A stretch of DNA of 64,000 bases from Whalleya microplaca (GCA_022497155.1 MU385715.1:1116001-1180000); one strand, 5' to 3'; numbered from the stretch's first letter, positions 10,786-23,577 are shown. Numbers and translations are program-made. Notes: generated from the sequence alone by a model not told the origin.

Positions 10786-11587
10786 GTTTCCCTAAGAGGC
10801 CTCGTGCGACAGAAGAGAACTCTTTGATTGATGTAGGATTACTAGAGGATGCTGCTCCATGCAACGATAGAAGTTGCTATGCCAAAGAATAATTTGTTAG
10901 CGTGAGGGTAAGTCTAAATCAGCCAGATCTGGAAGATAGAACTGATGACCTAGGTGGCAGACTTGATTTCTCTCGGAGTGTCTACGCACTAAGCTGATTC
11001 TTGCATCGATTATGCGGTCGAGCCGGTCTGATCTCCGAACGGGGATCTCGGTAAACGGGCAAGCAGATGGATGAAGATTATGCATAGTCAGAACCCGAGG
11101 TTTGACATCCATAGAACACCAAAACCTGAGCCAACTCTAAGTACTGAACCTTGTCGGTGATTTAATTCTCCTGCATCTAGGCATGACACTCCCCGATGCT
11201 ATGTCGGCTACCAGCCTATTCACCCTGGAAGAGCCATCTCAGAAGGACCACCCCTCAGTTCCTGTTAGTGATCAGCTCCTGACGGCCTCCCAGGCACGGT
11301 TTTGCTGTTCGATATCCATAGTTGGGCTTTATATTCTTCCGGAGAAGGTTCCACGAGCACATAGACTTACATCGGCCATGTGTTCTCCACACGTCCTCGG
11401 TGTGTTCGAGCGTTCTTACGCCAACTAATCGAGTTGGGTAGTTGTGATGAGCCAGTGCAACCACAATACCAACAATAGACCCAACTATAATAACTCAGCG
11501 CTGCCGTACATCTTCAATTTTAAGCTACCGGTATGATGTTAGTTCTGATGCTAGCTTACTGGGAGTCTTGAACACGCCATCCTCATC
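10786..11587. promoter_or_regulatory. Bidirectional promoter region between AYR1-like SDR and PKS
   Basis: 802 bases between the two divergent start codons. No coding stretch is supported. It must hold the promoters of both genes and is the best place to look for binding sites of the cluster Zn2Cys6 regulator, but I could not identify a repeated motif with confidence. Confidence 0.55.
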
Positions 11588-14500
11588 ATGGCACCTATGA
11601 TGATATCACAAGATCCGAGCGAGGGTTCGTCCAGCCCGGCTTTGCCTCCCTATAAGTCTCGCTATACGGAGCCAATAGCGATATGTGGCATGGGTAAGGG
11701 CCTTGCTTTCCACTACGGCGTATCAGTAGGCTGACCACCTCTCAGCTTGTCGTCTACCTGGAAACTCAACCTCTCCACGTGGGCTTTGGGACCTTATCTC
11801 CCACGGCAAATCTGCCCAATGCGATATTCCCGATTCTCGATTCAATGTTGACGGCTTTTATCATCCACAAGGCAATGAGCGCCCCGGCAGTATGGCTATG
11901 AAGGGTGGTTACTTCCTACAAGAAGATATTCGCCAATTCGATAATAACTTTTTCGGGATTAACAACCTTGAGGCAACCTATATGGACCCGCAACAACGGA
12001 AGTTACTTGAAGTGGTGTTTGAGTGTCTGGAGAATGCGGGCGTTGCCCTTAACAAGGCTTCTGGGTCGAACACCGGTTGCTATGTGGGTAACTTCACTGT
12101 GGACTTTCAAGTGATGCAGCTGAGAGACTCGGACTAGTATGTACAGGGCTTCTTACGATAATACATCTCTAGCTAATATGAAACTTAGTTTGCACCATTA
12201 CTCTGGGACAGGTCTCGGCACAACGATCCTAGCGAACAGAATTAGTCATGTTTTTAACCTTTTGGGTCCCAGGTAAACTTAGTCCACCCTAAGTGTTTCG
12301 TTTCGGCGTTGTTATAATAGTAAATGCTAATGCTTCATATAGTCTAGTTCTTGATACGGCCTGCTCATCCTCGCTATACTGTCTTCATATTGCCTGCGCG
12401 GCTTTGGAGAGCTATGAGTGTGATGCTGCTATTGTTGCCGGTGCCAACCTGGTTCAATCTGCCGAGCAACATATCGCCACTATGAAAGCCGGCGTCCTCT
12501 CTGCGACGTCCACGTGTCACACATTTGATATCGCGGCAGACGGTTATGGTCGAGCTGACGGAGTTGGCGCGTTATACGTTAAGAGACTACGTGATGCTAT
12601 TGCCGACGGTGACCCGATTCGTAGCGTGATTCGAGGCAGTGCTATCAACGCGTAAGTACTTGCATACAAAACTCTATTGGAGATATTGGGCATCGGACTG
12701 ACCAAATCTCATGTAATTTATCCAGTAATGGTCACACTTCTGGAATAAGCCTCCCTAGTGCCGACGGTCAAGAGAAGGTAATTCGGAAAGCCATGGCCAG
12801 AGCAGGCCTCCACCCAGACGACATCACTTACATTGAATGCCACGGTACAGGCACCAAGGTCGGAGATGCCATCGAGGTCGAGGCTCTGTCCCGAGTCTTT
12901 CAACGTACAGGCAAGAAGAAACCTCTATTCATCAGCGCGGTAAAGAGCAATGTAGGACACTCCGAGGCTGCGAGCGGAATCTCAAGCATTATCAAAGCGA
13001 CCATGGCCCTTGAAAGAGGCCTGATTCCGCCGACGCACGGTCTAAGGCACCCAAATCCCAAGCTCCAGCTCAACGAGCACAATATTGCTATTCCGACTGA
13101 GTTGACCGTCTGGCCGGATGCACCAGCTCAATTGCGACGCGTCGGTCAGTATCCATAATCATAGGCAAAAGAGCAGCCAGATAGCTAATAGCTTGGTTTA
13201 TGTAGGCATCAACTCATTTGGATACGGCGGTGCAAATGCACATGTTGTTCTCGAGGAGTTTTCCAGAGTCTCGAACAACTTCTTAGATGATGAATGCGAC
13301 CACCTTGTAGCCAGTCAGTCTCACATCGTGCTAGTTCTGTCGGCAGCATCTGTGCCGTCCTTAGAGGCCCGCCTTATCGACTTTGCCAACTTCGATTTTG
13401 GCGACATTGATATTCTAGATCTTGCGTATACTCTAGGCTCGAGGCGTACCCACTTTCCCGTGAGAGGATTCCTAGTTGCTGCTCGTGGAGACAAGATCTC
13501 AGATCTTTTCAGCTCCCAGTCCCTCATTACTGCGACTGCGCCACCTTCAAGCGATATTCTTGCTCCGAATGCCTTTGTATTCACAGGACAAGGATCTCAA
13601 TGGCCCGGAATGGGTGCCGAACTCTTTGCCGAATTCCCTGTGTTTCGTCACGCGGTGGCCGAGATGGATTCGATATTGAAGATTATTCCTGACGCGCCAA
13701 CGTGGTCCTTGCAGGATGCTATCCTAAACACGGAGAGCCCGGAGCTCATCCACATACCAGAAAGATCGCAAACATGTTGTACGGCGATTCAAGTGGCCCT
13801 CGTACAACTATTAGCATCCTGGGACATTGCCCCTGATGTGACAGTTGGTCACTCCTCCGGAGAGATTGCAGCAGCTTTCGCATCTGGGCACATCTCTGTG
13901 GCTGAAGCTATTGTTATCGCTTACTACCGTGGTCATCTTGTTTCTAAGACTAGACAAGATGGTTCAATGATGGCCGCAGGCTTGTCTGAGTCAACTGCAC
14001 GCGACGAAATTTCCCGAAATGGGCTGGAAGAGCAACTTAAAGTTGCATGTGTTAACTCTCCCGAGAGCGTGACTATATCGGGCGATAATTTCGCACTAGA
14101 TAAGATGCTCCAAACGCTTCAGGAAAAGGGTGTTTTTGCCAGAAAATTGAAGACTGGTGGCCAAGCCTATCATTCTCACCACATGTTAGCTATTGGGGAG
14201 CAATATCAGACTCTACTTGATCACGTCCTACCAACTTTGGGGCCTTCATTGCAGTTACATAAGCGAGCGACGTTCGTGTCATCAGTAACAGGATCCACTA
14301 TGTCCTCGGGCTTCACTGGATGTTACTGGCGAAGCAATCTTGAAAACCAAGTGCGCTTCGGCCCGGCTATTGAGTATATCCAGAAATCATCCGATCACTG
14401 CTTCATCGAGCTGGGGCCGCATTCGTCTCTTGAGCTTCCCATAAAACAAACCCTTGCAAAGTGCGGTGTTTCTGGATCTCAGGCACGGTACTCGGCCCCT

Positions 14501-17500
14501 ATTAAACGAAATACGAACACACTCGAAAGTGCCTTGAGGTTCGCCGGCTCACTATGGCTTCAGGGATCTGACATTAATTGGTTTAAAGTTAATGGGTTAC
14601 AAGTCCCATTTAAGTATTCACAAATACCGTACCGAGTTTTGACAGATCTCCCCCCGTACCATTTCACTTATGAGAACACGCTCTGGAACGAATGCCGAAC
14701 TAGCATTGAATATCGCCAACGGAAGAACCCTCGCCATGAGCTCCTGGGATCTCTAATTCCTGGTGGAAACGGTAGAGAATTTGTGTTTCGTAACGTTCTT
14801 AAAACAAATGATGTCCCTTGGTTAAAAGATCACAAGCTCGGCGAGACTATCGTTTTCCCCGGAGCCGCTTACCTTGCTATGTCTATGGAAGCCATTATGC
14901 AAACGACCGTCGTCGACAGAGAAACTAAGCCGTCATTTCACTTCTCTAATGTCAATATTAAAAACGCGTTAGCTTTGCCGACCGACCATTCTTCAAAAAC
15001 AGAGATTTTTACATGTCTTCGTAAATCTGCTCTCACAAACACGACCGACTCGACTACGTGGTGGGACTTTACCATTTCTACGTTTTCCGGCGATTCATCT
15101 ATCTCGCATGCCATAGGTTCCATTGCTATCGAACAAAGACGAACTATGTTAGTTCCTAGTTACCAGGCTCCGGAGGACTCCTTGGAGCCCACAGCAAAGC
15201 GTACGTGGTATGAAAAGTTTGTCTATCAGGGGCTCAATTATGGGCCGGCTTTCCAGACTATCACCCACTTTGAAACCCCACGAATGAAAATGGCTTCATT
15301 CTGCGGTGCGAGAGCGCCTCTGCTTAAGAAGGCTGGTGATCCGTACACTGTATATCCTGTGCACCCCATCACGCTCGACGGTCTGATGCAGTTAGCAGTT
15401 GTTGCGGCGGCAAACGGTACGCCTAAGAACCTTCGAGCTCTGGTACCTACTAGGCTGGCATCGGCGACTATCAACACGGCAACAGTCTCATCTGGTACGC
15501 CGTGTAAGATGAATACTCTTGTACGGAGTACCGGCTTTGGGCCTATCGAGGCAGGGATTGAATTTACGGAAGCAAGTGGTAGAGTGATTGTACAGCTTAA
15601 CCAGGTCAAGTTAACACCTTACCAAGCCGCGACATGGCAGCTCAGCGATGAGAATAAGCGTCATCCCGTTCTTCGTAGCCTTTGGAAACCGGATGTTCAC
15701 GGTCTGGGCTTCATGTCTTATCAGGCTGCGGAAAGATTCATGCAGGAAGTTGCCAGTGAAGCCAACTCTCCTGTTCCGGATCAATCTCTGATCAAATTTG
15801 GAGGTATGATTGACCTTCTCGTGCACAAGAACCCACGAGCACGCATTCTCGAAATTGGGAATGTATCACAAGACTTGACCTTAGCCATATTAGACCTCTT
15901 GTCTTACCAGAGCGACTTTAAGCGCTTTTCATCTTATAGCACTGCTGCTTTTGAAAAAGACGGTTCTCTCCTAGGAGGTCCAATTGATCTAAAGACTGGT
16001 CAACATCACGCAACAGCTTTAACTCTGGAAAAGAAAGGCTTTGACCTGGTGTTGATTCTGGGATCAATTCCTTGGTTGGAAGACAGCGTACTCGAAATCA
16101 GAGATTTGATGGCCGAGGGAGCAGTTATTATCGCACTCTGCCCGGATAATATGAGGTACTCGGCTGTGTTAGACGGCCTGTCTTGTCTTAGCTGCTCAGT
16201 AGGCCATGGTCTAGCGTCCCTCATAATCGCGCAGCATAAGCCAAAGTCAAAGATTGAGGCTTTACAGAAGCACCGGTTTTTGATTGTCGAGCGGACAAAA
16301 TCAACACTTGGCTCAGCACTAGCTGATGCTCTCCGAGGAATCCAGGGTTACTGGGTTATGCGTACTACGCTATCCTACCTCAATGCTGAGCATGTTCCTC
16401 TAGGAACTACTGTATTCAACCTCTGCGAGTTATCAACTCCTCTCCTCAGCACAATATCTGATCAGGATATGCGGGGAGTAAAGCTATTGACGGATAGAGC
16501 AGCGTCCTTGGTCTGGGTCACCAACGGAAACATCCTGCAGGGAGACAAGCCTGACTTCGCCCTAGTTTCCGGCCTGGCTAGGGCTGTGGGAATGGAGCAA
16601 CCTTCACTCAAGTTCTACACATATGACATCGACGATGCAGAGACGGACGTGCACGGCACTGTTCAGCATTTAATTGCGCTTCTGGCCCAATGTAGCCAAA
16701 GGCCGGACATGGAGTTCGTCCAGAATCAGGGAGTTGTTCACGTCAGTCGTTTTGCACCTGATGACGAGATTAACGCAGCTTTCCGCAATAAACAGGGCCT
16801 TGAACCTTCAACCCTAAGTTTGGCCGACGCTAAGGATGTACGACTCTCTATCGAGCGACCTAATCAATTTGATACAGTCTTCTTCAAGCAGCAAGAAACG
16901 TCATTGTCTCTTTCATCTTCGGATATACGTATTAAAGTTGCATCGATCGGAGTTAATGCGAAGGACTACTACGTATTAGCAGGAAGAGTTGACACACCTA
17001 ATGGCACCTGCCAGCTCGAGTGCGCTGGAACTATTGAACAAATCGGATCTGCCGTGACTGGCTTTGCTGTAGGTGACCGTGTAGTCGCCATGGCCCCTAC
17101 ACACTTCCAAACGTATCAGAATTTACCGGAATGGGCTTGCCACAAGCTGACGGAGACGGAGAGCTTCGACGTATGCGCAACACTACCCTTGGTTTACTCC
17201 ACAGCTATCTACGCGTTACACCACCGCGCCAGGATCCAGGCGGGAGAGACTATATTAATTCACTCTGGAGCTGGAGGCATCGGTATCGCAACAATCCAAC
17301 TAGCCCTAGCAGCTGGTGCTCAAGTATGACAAATCTCAGTATCCCTTTTCATATCTCAGTAGACATACTAATAGCGTGAGGTGAAATAGGTCTATACTAC
17401 AGTGTCCACAGAAGAGAAGAAGAAATATCTAACAGAGAAATTTGGTATCAGGCCCTCCAATATTTTCAGCTCGCGTGACACATCCTTCCTCGAAGGAGTC

Positions 17501-19126
17501 CTCAGTGCGACCTCGGGGCGCGGTGTCGATGTCATCCTCAACTCTCTTACGGGGGATCAGCTTCATGCCACTTGGAGATGCGCTGCTGACTTCGGCCGCT
17601 TCGTCGAGATCGGGAAAATGGACCTGTCCACTGCCGGCCGCCTAGAGATGGACCAGTTTCTGAGGAACACGACTTTCACGGCCTTTGACCTCAGCGGGCT
17701 CTATAACACGGATAATGAACAGTATCATGCGCTCTGGAACAATCTACTCACCGAGGTCATGTCTCTGTATCGCTCAGGCAAAATTGCCGCCTTCGAGCCC
17801 CTGAAGGTCTTTGACGTCTCTGAGGCCACTCAGGCCTTCCGTCACTTTGCACTTCGAAGCCGGATAGGCAAAATCGCCATCAACCTTGAGAATAGCCGCT
17901 CTGAAATCAGGGTCCAGAAAGTGAAGCATTACACCCGCTTCCACAAGGACAAGAGCTACGTGATGATTGGCTGTTTAGGTGGGCTCGGACGCACTCTGTC
18001 GCGCTGGATGGTGAGTCGTGGCGCCAGGAAGTTTGCGTTCTTGGGCCGATCCGGCATTCAAAAGGTGGCGGCGCGGAACCTGATACAAGACCTCGAGGCG
18101 TTGGGCGCCGAGTGCTCCATCGTGACGGGAGACGTGTGTAACGCGACCGATGTCGAAGCCGTTGTGACTGCCGCTTTGGTTATGGACGGCAGCATTGGCG
18201 GCGTCGTACAAGCTGCCATGGGGCTCAACGAAGCGATATTCGCTGAGATGCCCAACCGCTACTGGCATACCGGCATTGACCCCAAAGTCAAGGGAACATG
18301 GAATCTATATAATGCAATACGGTCTCACGACCAATGCTCGCAGCTCGACTTCTTCTTGATGACGTCGTCAGTCTCCGGCAGCGTCGGAACGGCCACCGAA
18401 TCGAACTACTGTGCCGGCAACCACTTTCTTGACATATTTGCCCGCTACCTGCGTAGCAAGGGGGTTCCTGGTGTCTCTATTGGCCTCGGAATGATATCGG
18501 AGGTTGGATACCTGCATGATAATCCGGAGATCGAGGCCCTCCTCCTCCGCAAGGGTATCCAGCCCATCGACGCCGACGAGCTCCTACAGATTGTCGATAT
18601 CGCTCTGTCCACCACCGGCTCTAAAATGGGCATCCACCATGCCTATGACAAGATGGCGGCGGCACATATGTTGACCGGTCTGGAGGCCTCTGGCCTCAAG
18701 GAGCTACGGAAGAGAGGGTTCGAGGGAAATCACCCCGTACTAGAGGACTCCCGCGCCGGTCTTCTGGCTACTGCCTTGGGTGCCGAAGACAGCAATAGAC
18801 CTGGGAATACCCAAGATGGGAATTTGCCAGCCGAGGTGGTCAAGGCCCTCGAGGGCGGCCAGACGCTAGCCCAGGCCGTGTTGGACCACATCCGGCGGCG
18901 CTTCGGAAACTTGGTCCTGATGAAGTACGAGGATGTAGACGTCAAGAAACCCCTATCCAAATACGGAATGGATAGCATGATCGGTGCTGAGTTTAGAGTG
19001 TGGCTTTACCAAAGCCTGAAGACAGAGGTCCCGCTGTCTACGTTGTTGGGTAAAACGTGTACCCTAGAGACCTTGATGAGAATGGCGTTGGGTGAGCTGG
19101 AGAAGGCGCAGGACAGCAGACGATAG
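11588..19126 (+). CDS. Highly reducing iterative polyketide synthase KS-AT-DH-(psi-MT)-ER-KR-ACP
   Basis: Core enzyme of the cluster, 2387 aa. Seven exons: 11588-11693, 11746-12136, 12189-12272, 12343-12651, 12726-13144, 13206-17323 and 17390-19126; all phases agree. KS (about 20-455): DTACSSS with Cys201, ECHGTGT and NVGHSEAASG. AT (about 555-880): FTGQGSQWPGMG and GHSSGE near 651. DH (about 940-1250): DHKLGETIVFPG with His near 978, and HPITLDGLMQ near 1155 with the second catalytic Asp. The MT region has the lead-in ILEIG near 1316 but the SAM-binding glycine motif is replaced by NVSQDL. ER (about 1650-1980) keeps SGAGGIGIA near 1791. KR (about 1995-2180) has GCLGGLG, TSSVSG and NYCAGN. 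The ACP has GMDSM near 2334. There is no releasing domain, so product release needs a partner or an internal reductive or aldol route. With an intact KR, DH and ER and a dead MT, an unmethylated, variably reduced chain is expected. The ACP ending resembles salicylaldehyde-type HR-PKSs, from memory. Confidence 0.93.
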
Positions 19127-19766
19127 ATCTGGATCCAAGCATTCATCTAAATTCTCTAGAGAGTTATGTTGCGATAGAATTAAACAACACTCGCTAAACA
19201 GTGAAAAGTAAGCCATATTAGTGTTCGCTTTTGCTGATAAAACAAAAATGTGCTGTTGCTCCGATAAAAGCGACAAACAATTGAATCGAACATCACATGT
19301 ATCTCAATTCTAGCTCATAGTACACTTACATGACCTAAATGATGAGTTATCTTAATTTCATAGAAAAAGCAGCGCTGCCCCTAAAATAGTTGACTATCAG
19401 TTCACCCGGGTGACGAGAGGGAGATTGAATGCTAACATTCCTGCGCCGGATCAGAGCTATTTTACAAACCGAGAGCATGGCTAATGATTCAATGGAACTG
19501 GTTTGCGCTGAAAAGCTACCCGACTTTTCAGGTGTTTCTACATGACTATTCTCAAGGATTAGACTCGTTCCTGATAATTACAGTCACATACACCAAGCCC
19601 CGCATAGGAGATCATATCTTTTCAACTCGTCTGTTGTCTACTAAGCGTAGCCATGAACTACAGGGCATTTAATGTACCAATTCTACCGTCTATCATAAGA
19701 CCAGTGGTTTAACAATAGAACTCGTAACACTATAAATATTTATTTCCTCTTAGTATACTCGTTATC
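19127..19766. other. Intergenic between convergent PKS and epoxide hydrolase
   Basis: 640 bases with no gene seen; 3' regions of both neighbours. Moderately AT-rich. Confidence 0.6.
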
Positions 19767-20810
19767 CTAAAGTCCCGGCCACTCGCTCGGTAGCTTCTCC
19801 TTGATGAAATTAGACAAAGCGGCGTTCACCTCTGTCGGCTTTTCGTAATGTAGGAAATGGCCTGCTTCAATAGTTACCTCAGTCAAGTTGCTGCAATTCT
19901 GCCGCATCGGGTCCGCAAGCCTCGACGTCTTAGTCTCGCACACCAAATCCCACGCGCCGTGGATGAAAAGCACGGGCTGCGTTAACTTCCCTTCGCTCGG
20001 TGCCTTCCCGTTGTACTCGGCGTTGCGCTTGTGGTGCAGATAGTAAGCTGCTCCCTGCCAGTACCCCGTCCTCTGCATGTCTCCGGCGAACGAGTTGTAG
20101 ACCTCCGGCGGGAGCATCGGGGGTCCCGTCGCGTCAACCCCTGGGGGTTTCGGTGCTCCGCCCATCCATCCACCGTCCCTGCGCACTGTCGCCAAGCCGG
20201 TTGCAAAGCGGCTGACTGGCGGCCCGGCCGGCCTCTGCTGAAAGGCCTTGCAGATTCCGGCGATATCGCTGTCGAACCACTCGACGGTCCGCTCAAAGTT
20301 CTCCTCGAAGTTTTTCATGTAATCCCACTGCCCGAACTCGAACTCGTCCGCCGGGTATAACGTGCGGTCTATAAGTGGTTTGAATCCGTCCCAGCCTCGT
20401 TCGATGGTGCGGAAGGGCACGACTAGATTAACGAGGGCGGTGACGGCCTCCGGGTGCTGCGTCGCAACCGAGGACGTCACACCCGCGCCCCAGTCGTGGC
20501 CTACCCATATAGCAGCGGGGCGGCCATTATCCGCCAGCAGAGCCATCATACCCTCCACGAGGGCCTCCTGACAGTAGTCGTCGGCCACGCGGCGAGCAGT
20601 CGACCTGCCATACCCAGGCATGTCAGGGGCGACGGCACGGAATCCTAGGCCTGCGAAGGCATCGATCTGAGCCTTCCAGGTGATCCCCGTACCGACGAAG
20701 CCATGGAGGAAGAGGATGAGGGGTCCGTCGGTGGGACCGACCGCTAGGTAGTGAATCTTCTTGTCGCCGCCGGCATAAATGACGTCGTGCTCTGTGATGG
20801 TAGTGGCCAT
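19767..20810 (-). CDS. Epoxide-hydrolase-like alpha/beta-hydrolase
   Basis: Single-exon gene of 347 aa. The alpha/beta-hydrolase core begins with ILFLHGF near residue 32. The nucleophile elbow is GHDWGA with Asp106, the Asp-Trp pair typical of soluble epoxide hydrolases and haloalkane dehalogenases. A catalytic acid fits Asp288 (HGAWD), and the base is His318 in AGHFLHYEKP. The cap includes a TGYWQG segment (Tyr250) that could supply the epoxide-polarising tyrosine. Two departures from the usual form: the oxyanion motif is HGFVG rather than HGxP, and a Gly/Pro-rich stretch (about residues 212-235) is inserted in the cap. The expected reaction is hydrolysis of an epoxide to a diol, or intramolecular opening that directs cyclisation, on a prenyl or ring epoxide made by the P450. 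No signal peptide is seen. It converges with the PKS and is followed, on the same strand, by the BBE oxidase. Confidence 0.85.
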   Translation of the reverse strand: MATTITEHDVIYAGGDKKIHYLAVGPTDGPLILFLHGFVGTGITWKAQIDAFAGLGFRAVAPDMPGYGRSTARRVADDYCQEALVEGMMALLADNGRPAAIWVGHDWGAGVTSSVATQHPEAVTALVNLVVPFRTIERGWDGFKPLIDRTLYPADEFEFGQWDYMKNFEENFERTVEWFDSDIAGICKAFQQRPAGPPVSRFATGLATVRRDGGWMGGAPKPPGVDATGPPMLPPEVYNSFAGDMQRTGYWQGAAYYLHHKRNAEYNGKAPSEGKLTQPVLFIHGAWDLVCETKTSRLADPMRQNCSNLTEVTIEAGHFLHYEKPTEVNAALSNFIKEKLPSEWPGL

Positions 20811-21875
20811 GATGACAATGATGATGATGGCGATGAATCGGGAAACAGAGTGCTACTATAACTGCTCCCGTTGCTCATCACGGAACAGGACGACAGATCC
20901 TGAATACAAGGGATAGATCAGATCATCACTGCATACGGCACAGGCCTCCTTGGCCACAACGAGGGGTACGCGGTATGTACCGTACCACTTTCATGCAATG
21001 GGTCGGTGATAACAGAGCATAAAACCGACTACCTACCTCACTACGTGCGTGTACATACCTAAGTACCTAACAAGCTAACTGCCGGCATGAGTTATAAGTC
21101 TAATCCAACCAGCCTGCCGGCTCCCATCATTCCCAATCGACATATAATGTCCCCATTGACGCTGTTCAATTATCGATTCTGGAGTCGACACAACAGTATT
21201 ATGTAATTAGTAATCGGCAATGCGCTACCGTCGGCGATGTCCACGGTAACTCGGGGATGCACCTCGCATTCGGGAACGCGTCAACCCCGACGTCCCGTAC
21301 AAATTCCGCAGTAAGGCAATTAAGTAAAACGAGTTGCGCCAAATGCAAGTCCGTTCCCAGGTGCAGCGCTCGTCACAGTATTCGTTTGCGACGTATCAGT
21401 GGCGTTCCCGACGCTAATAAGCTTCGTCTCTTTGATATGCCAGTGTGAGCAATGCAGCAATAAGAGTACTCTGCTCATTCAAGGATATGCCGCGATTGAT
21501 AGACTCGGTGGTTCCCCTAGCGATTCTTGCTTGTCTTAAGTAGTTGAGTACGGTAGAATATAAGGCGTTTTGATTCAACCCTGGAGCTCAATAGATGTCA
21601 ATAGTAACTATAGTGCACAGATGGTAATATGATGCGTATTCATCACATTTGATATCACTATAAGGTGTGAAGTCACCGTTGAGGGCAATTCAATTGCTTG
21701 TCTTTCTAAGTAGTCTAGCTTGGTTATCAAAATCGAAGATCCCAAAATCATCATCAGTATGTAGACTAGCCTTCTATACGCTACCCTGCAAGGGCATAAG
21801 TATCCTATCTCCTACGAACATGGGTAAACCGCGGAGGGTGATCTGAGATACTATACTTTGTCTTTGTGCATGATC
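20811..21875. other. Intergenic between epoxide hydrolase and BBE oxidase
   Basis: About 1.1 kb with no supported gene. It holds the epoxide-hydrolase promoter (a CAT/ATG-rich triplet stretch lies just upstream of its start) and the 3' region of the oxidase. Short open frames here show no recognisable features. Confidence 0.5.
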
Positions 21876-23577
21876 TCAAGCGGTCGAATTGCCCGTGGGC
21901 AACGCGTGGTAAAAGCGGAAAACGTTATCCGGGTCCCATTCATTCTTCAATTGAGTCAGTCGCGGCAGGTTGCTCCCAAACAGCTGTTCCAGAGTCTCAT
22001 CTCCGTGCCCGTAGCTGACATACACGGCTAGACCGTCGTATCCAGACGTCTTCACAAAGTCAGATCGTACTGCCTCTGCCGCCTCTTCCCCTGCCTGCTG
22101 TGTCTCAGTCGAGTTGAAGCCGAACGAGATTAATCTGTTCAAGAGGTTAGAAACCACCGTTTAGTAGCAAAGGGTAGAGCTCGGGTGAACGTACGCATAG
22201 CCCCGGCTATCACGCCAGGGATAGGCCGTGGCATTGGAGGCTAAAGCTTCAACAGCCTGAGGGGCGAAAACTTCCATCTCGATGCTACTGCTGCGGCCGT
22301 CGGGGTATCGCGCGAAGAAGTCGCTCATTCTCTGGAATACCGTCTGGTACGTGGGAGAATCCAGTTTGCGATAATTGACCCCGTATCCATTGATGTGAAC
22401 GGTAGCGCATATCTCTACACCGAGGCCCCATGCTGCGGTATTGACAAGGTTGTTGTACGGAATCACGCTGATGGACGAGTTGATGGGGTTCAGGTCCAAG
22501 AGAGGCTTGATGTATTTGTTTGCCTCGTCCTCGGGGCCAATATAGACCCAGTTCGCAAGAAGTTGTGCCTATGCATAGGGTGAGACCACATACATAACGC
22601 CTTTAACAAGTCGCACATACCTCGCCCGAAGTGCCATTATACTCTATGATGGTTATTGTAGCAAGCTCAGCGGGCATATCAGCTTGGAGGGACTCGATCA
22701 TATCAAAATACGAGCCGTTCGATGACGCCGGAAATGTAAAGTCCGCATTCACCACCTGCCCGCCATTGGTCTTCGGGTGAAGCCTGTAAGTAGCCGAAGT
22801 GATGATTCCGAAGTTAGCACCGGCACCGCGAATGGCCCAGAACAAGTCGGAGTTGGTGTCCTCTGAAGCATCGATTACGTTTCCTTCGGCTGTCACTAGC
22901 CGGACAGACAAGAGGCTGTCGATAATTAACCCGTGGAGCCCCTGATATCGGCCAACGCCAGCACCCACGCTGGCGCCCACCACGCCAGGGCACGCACAGG
23001 ACCCAACCGCTACAGACACCTCAGCTTCGAGTCCTCAAATTTCACAGTTCGAGGGAAGACCAACGCATTTCATATCCTGCATCGTATACAGCGTCATAGA
23101 TATCACGAAATCTTGTTCCTCCGCCAACTGTTAGGGTGCCAGCTTTGGCGTCGACGCTGACGCTGTTGAGCGCGCTCAAGTCGATTCCCAAACCCTCGTT
23201 CATTTCGTGCAGCGTAATGCTCACAGCATGTCGTCCGCCGGTGCCCAGCAGAGGGAGGTTGATGGATCTCGCAATCGTCACCTAATGCTTATCGTGTTAG
23301 AATCTTGGTCCCCAAGGAGAATAATTTTTTTGATATCACGTACAGCTTTCGCAACATCGGCCTCGCTTCCTGGGGTGATAGAAATGTCGTAGGTGGGCCC
23401 ATCGAAACTATTCCAACGTGTCGTTGCGTTGGCAAAGGCAGTGGAATTAGGGAAGTTTATTGCAGTCTTTGCATTCCAGTGGTTGCTCGAATTGGTGAAT
23501 ACAGAGTATGTATCTGCTGGGAGTGCCGTAGCCGCCGCAGAATAGAGCCACGCTCTTAAAACCACAGATAATCGCAT
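21876..23577 (-). CDS. Secreted BBE-like FAD-linked oxidoreductase
   Basis: Flavin-dependent oxidase of the berberine-bridge-enzyme family, 490 aa. Exons 23344-23577, 23065-23281, 22621-23009, 22195-22568 and 21876-22134 fit in phase. The start MRLSVVL opens a signal peptide running to about AATALPA, so secretion or entry to the endomembrane system is likely, as for many BBE-like enzymes of fungal clusters. PCMH FAD-binding fold: GTGGRH with His96, the expected 8-alpha-histidyl FAD attachment; then VGSCACPGVVG with Cys155, the expected 6-S-cysteinyl attachment; then GAGVGRYQG and AIRGAGANFGI. The C-terminal BBE segment (PRLTQLKNEWDPDNVFRFYHAL) carries the usual YDPxNxF-like end. Candidate N-glycosylation sites are frequent. 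In annullatin-type pathways a BBE-like enzyme closes an oxygen ring on a prenylated alkyl-phenol; a similar oxidative cyclisation is a reasonable guess. Intron 2 uses the less common donor GTTGGT. Confidence 0.87.

Noticed and set aside
13118..19126. Possible split of the PKS into two genes at the stop codon near 17327
   Set aside because: A phase-0 intron (17324-17389, GTATGA to AAATAG) removes the stop and restores the ER domain sequence AQVYTTVSTEEKK.
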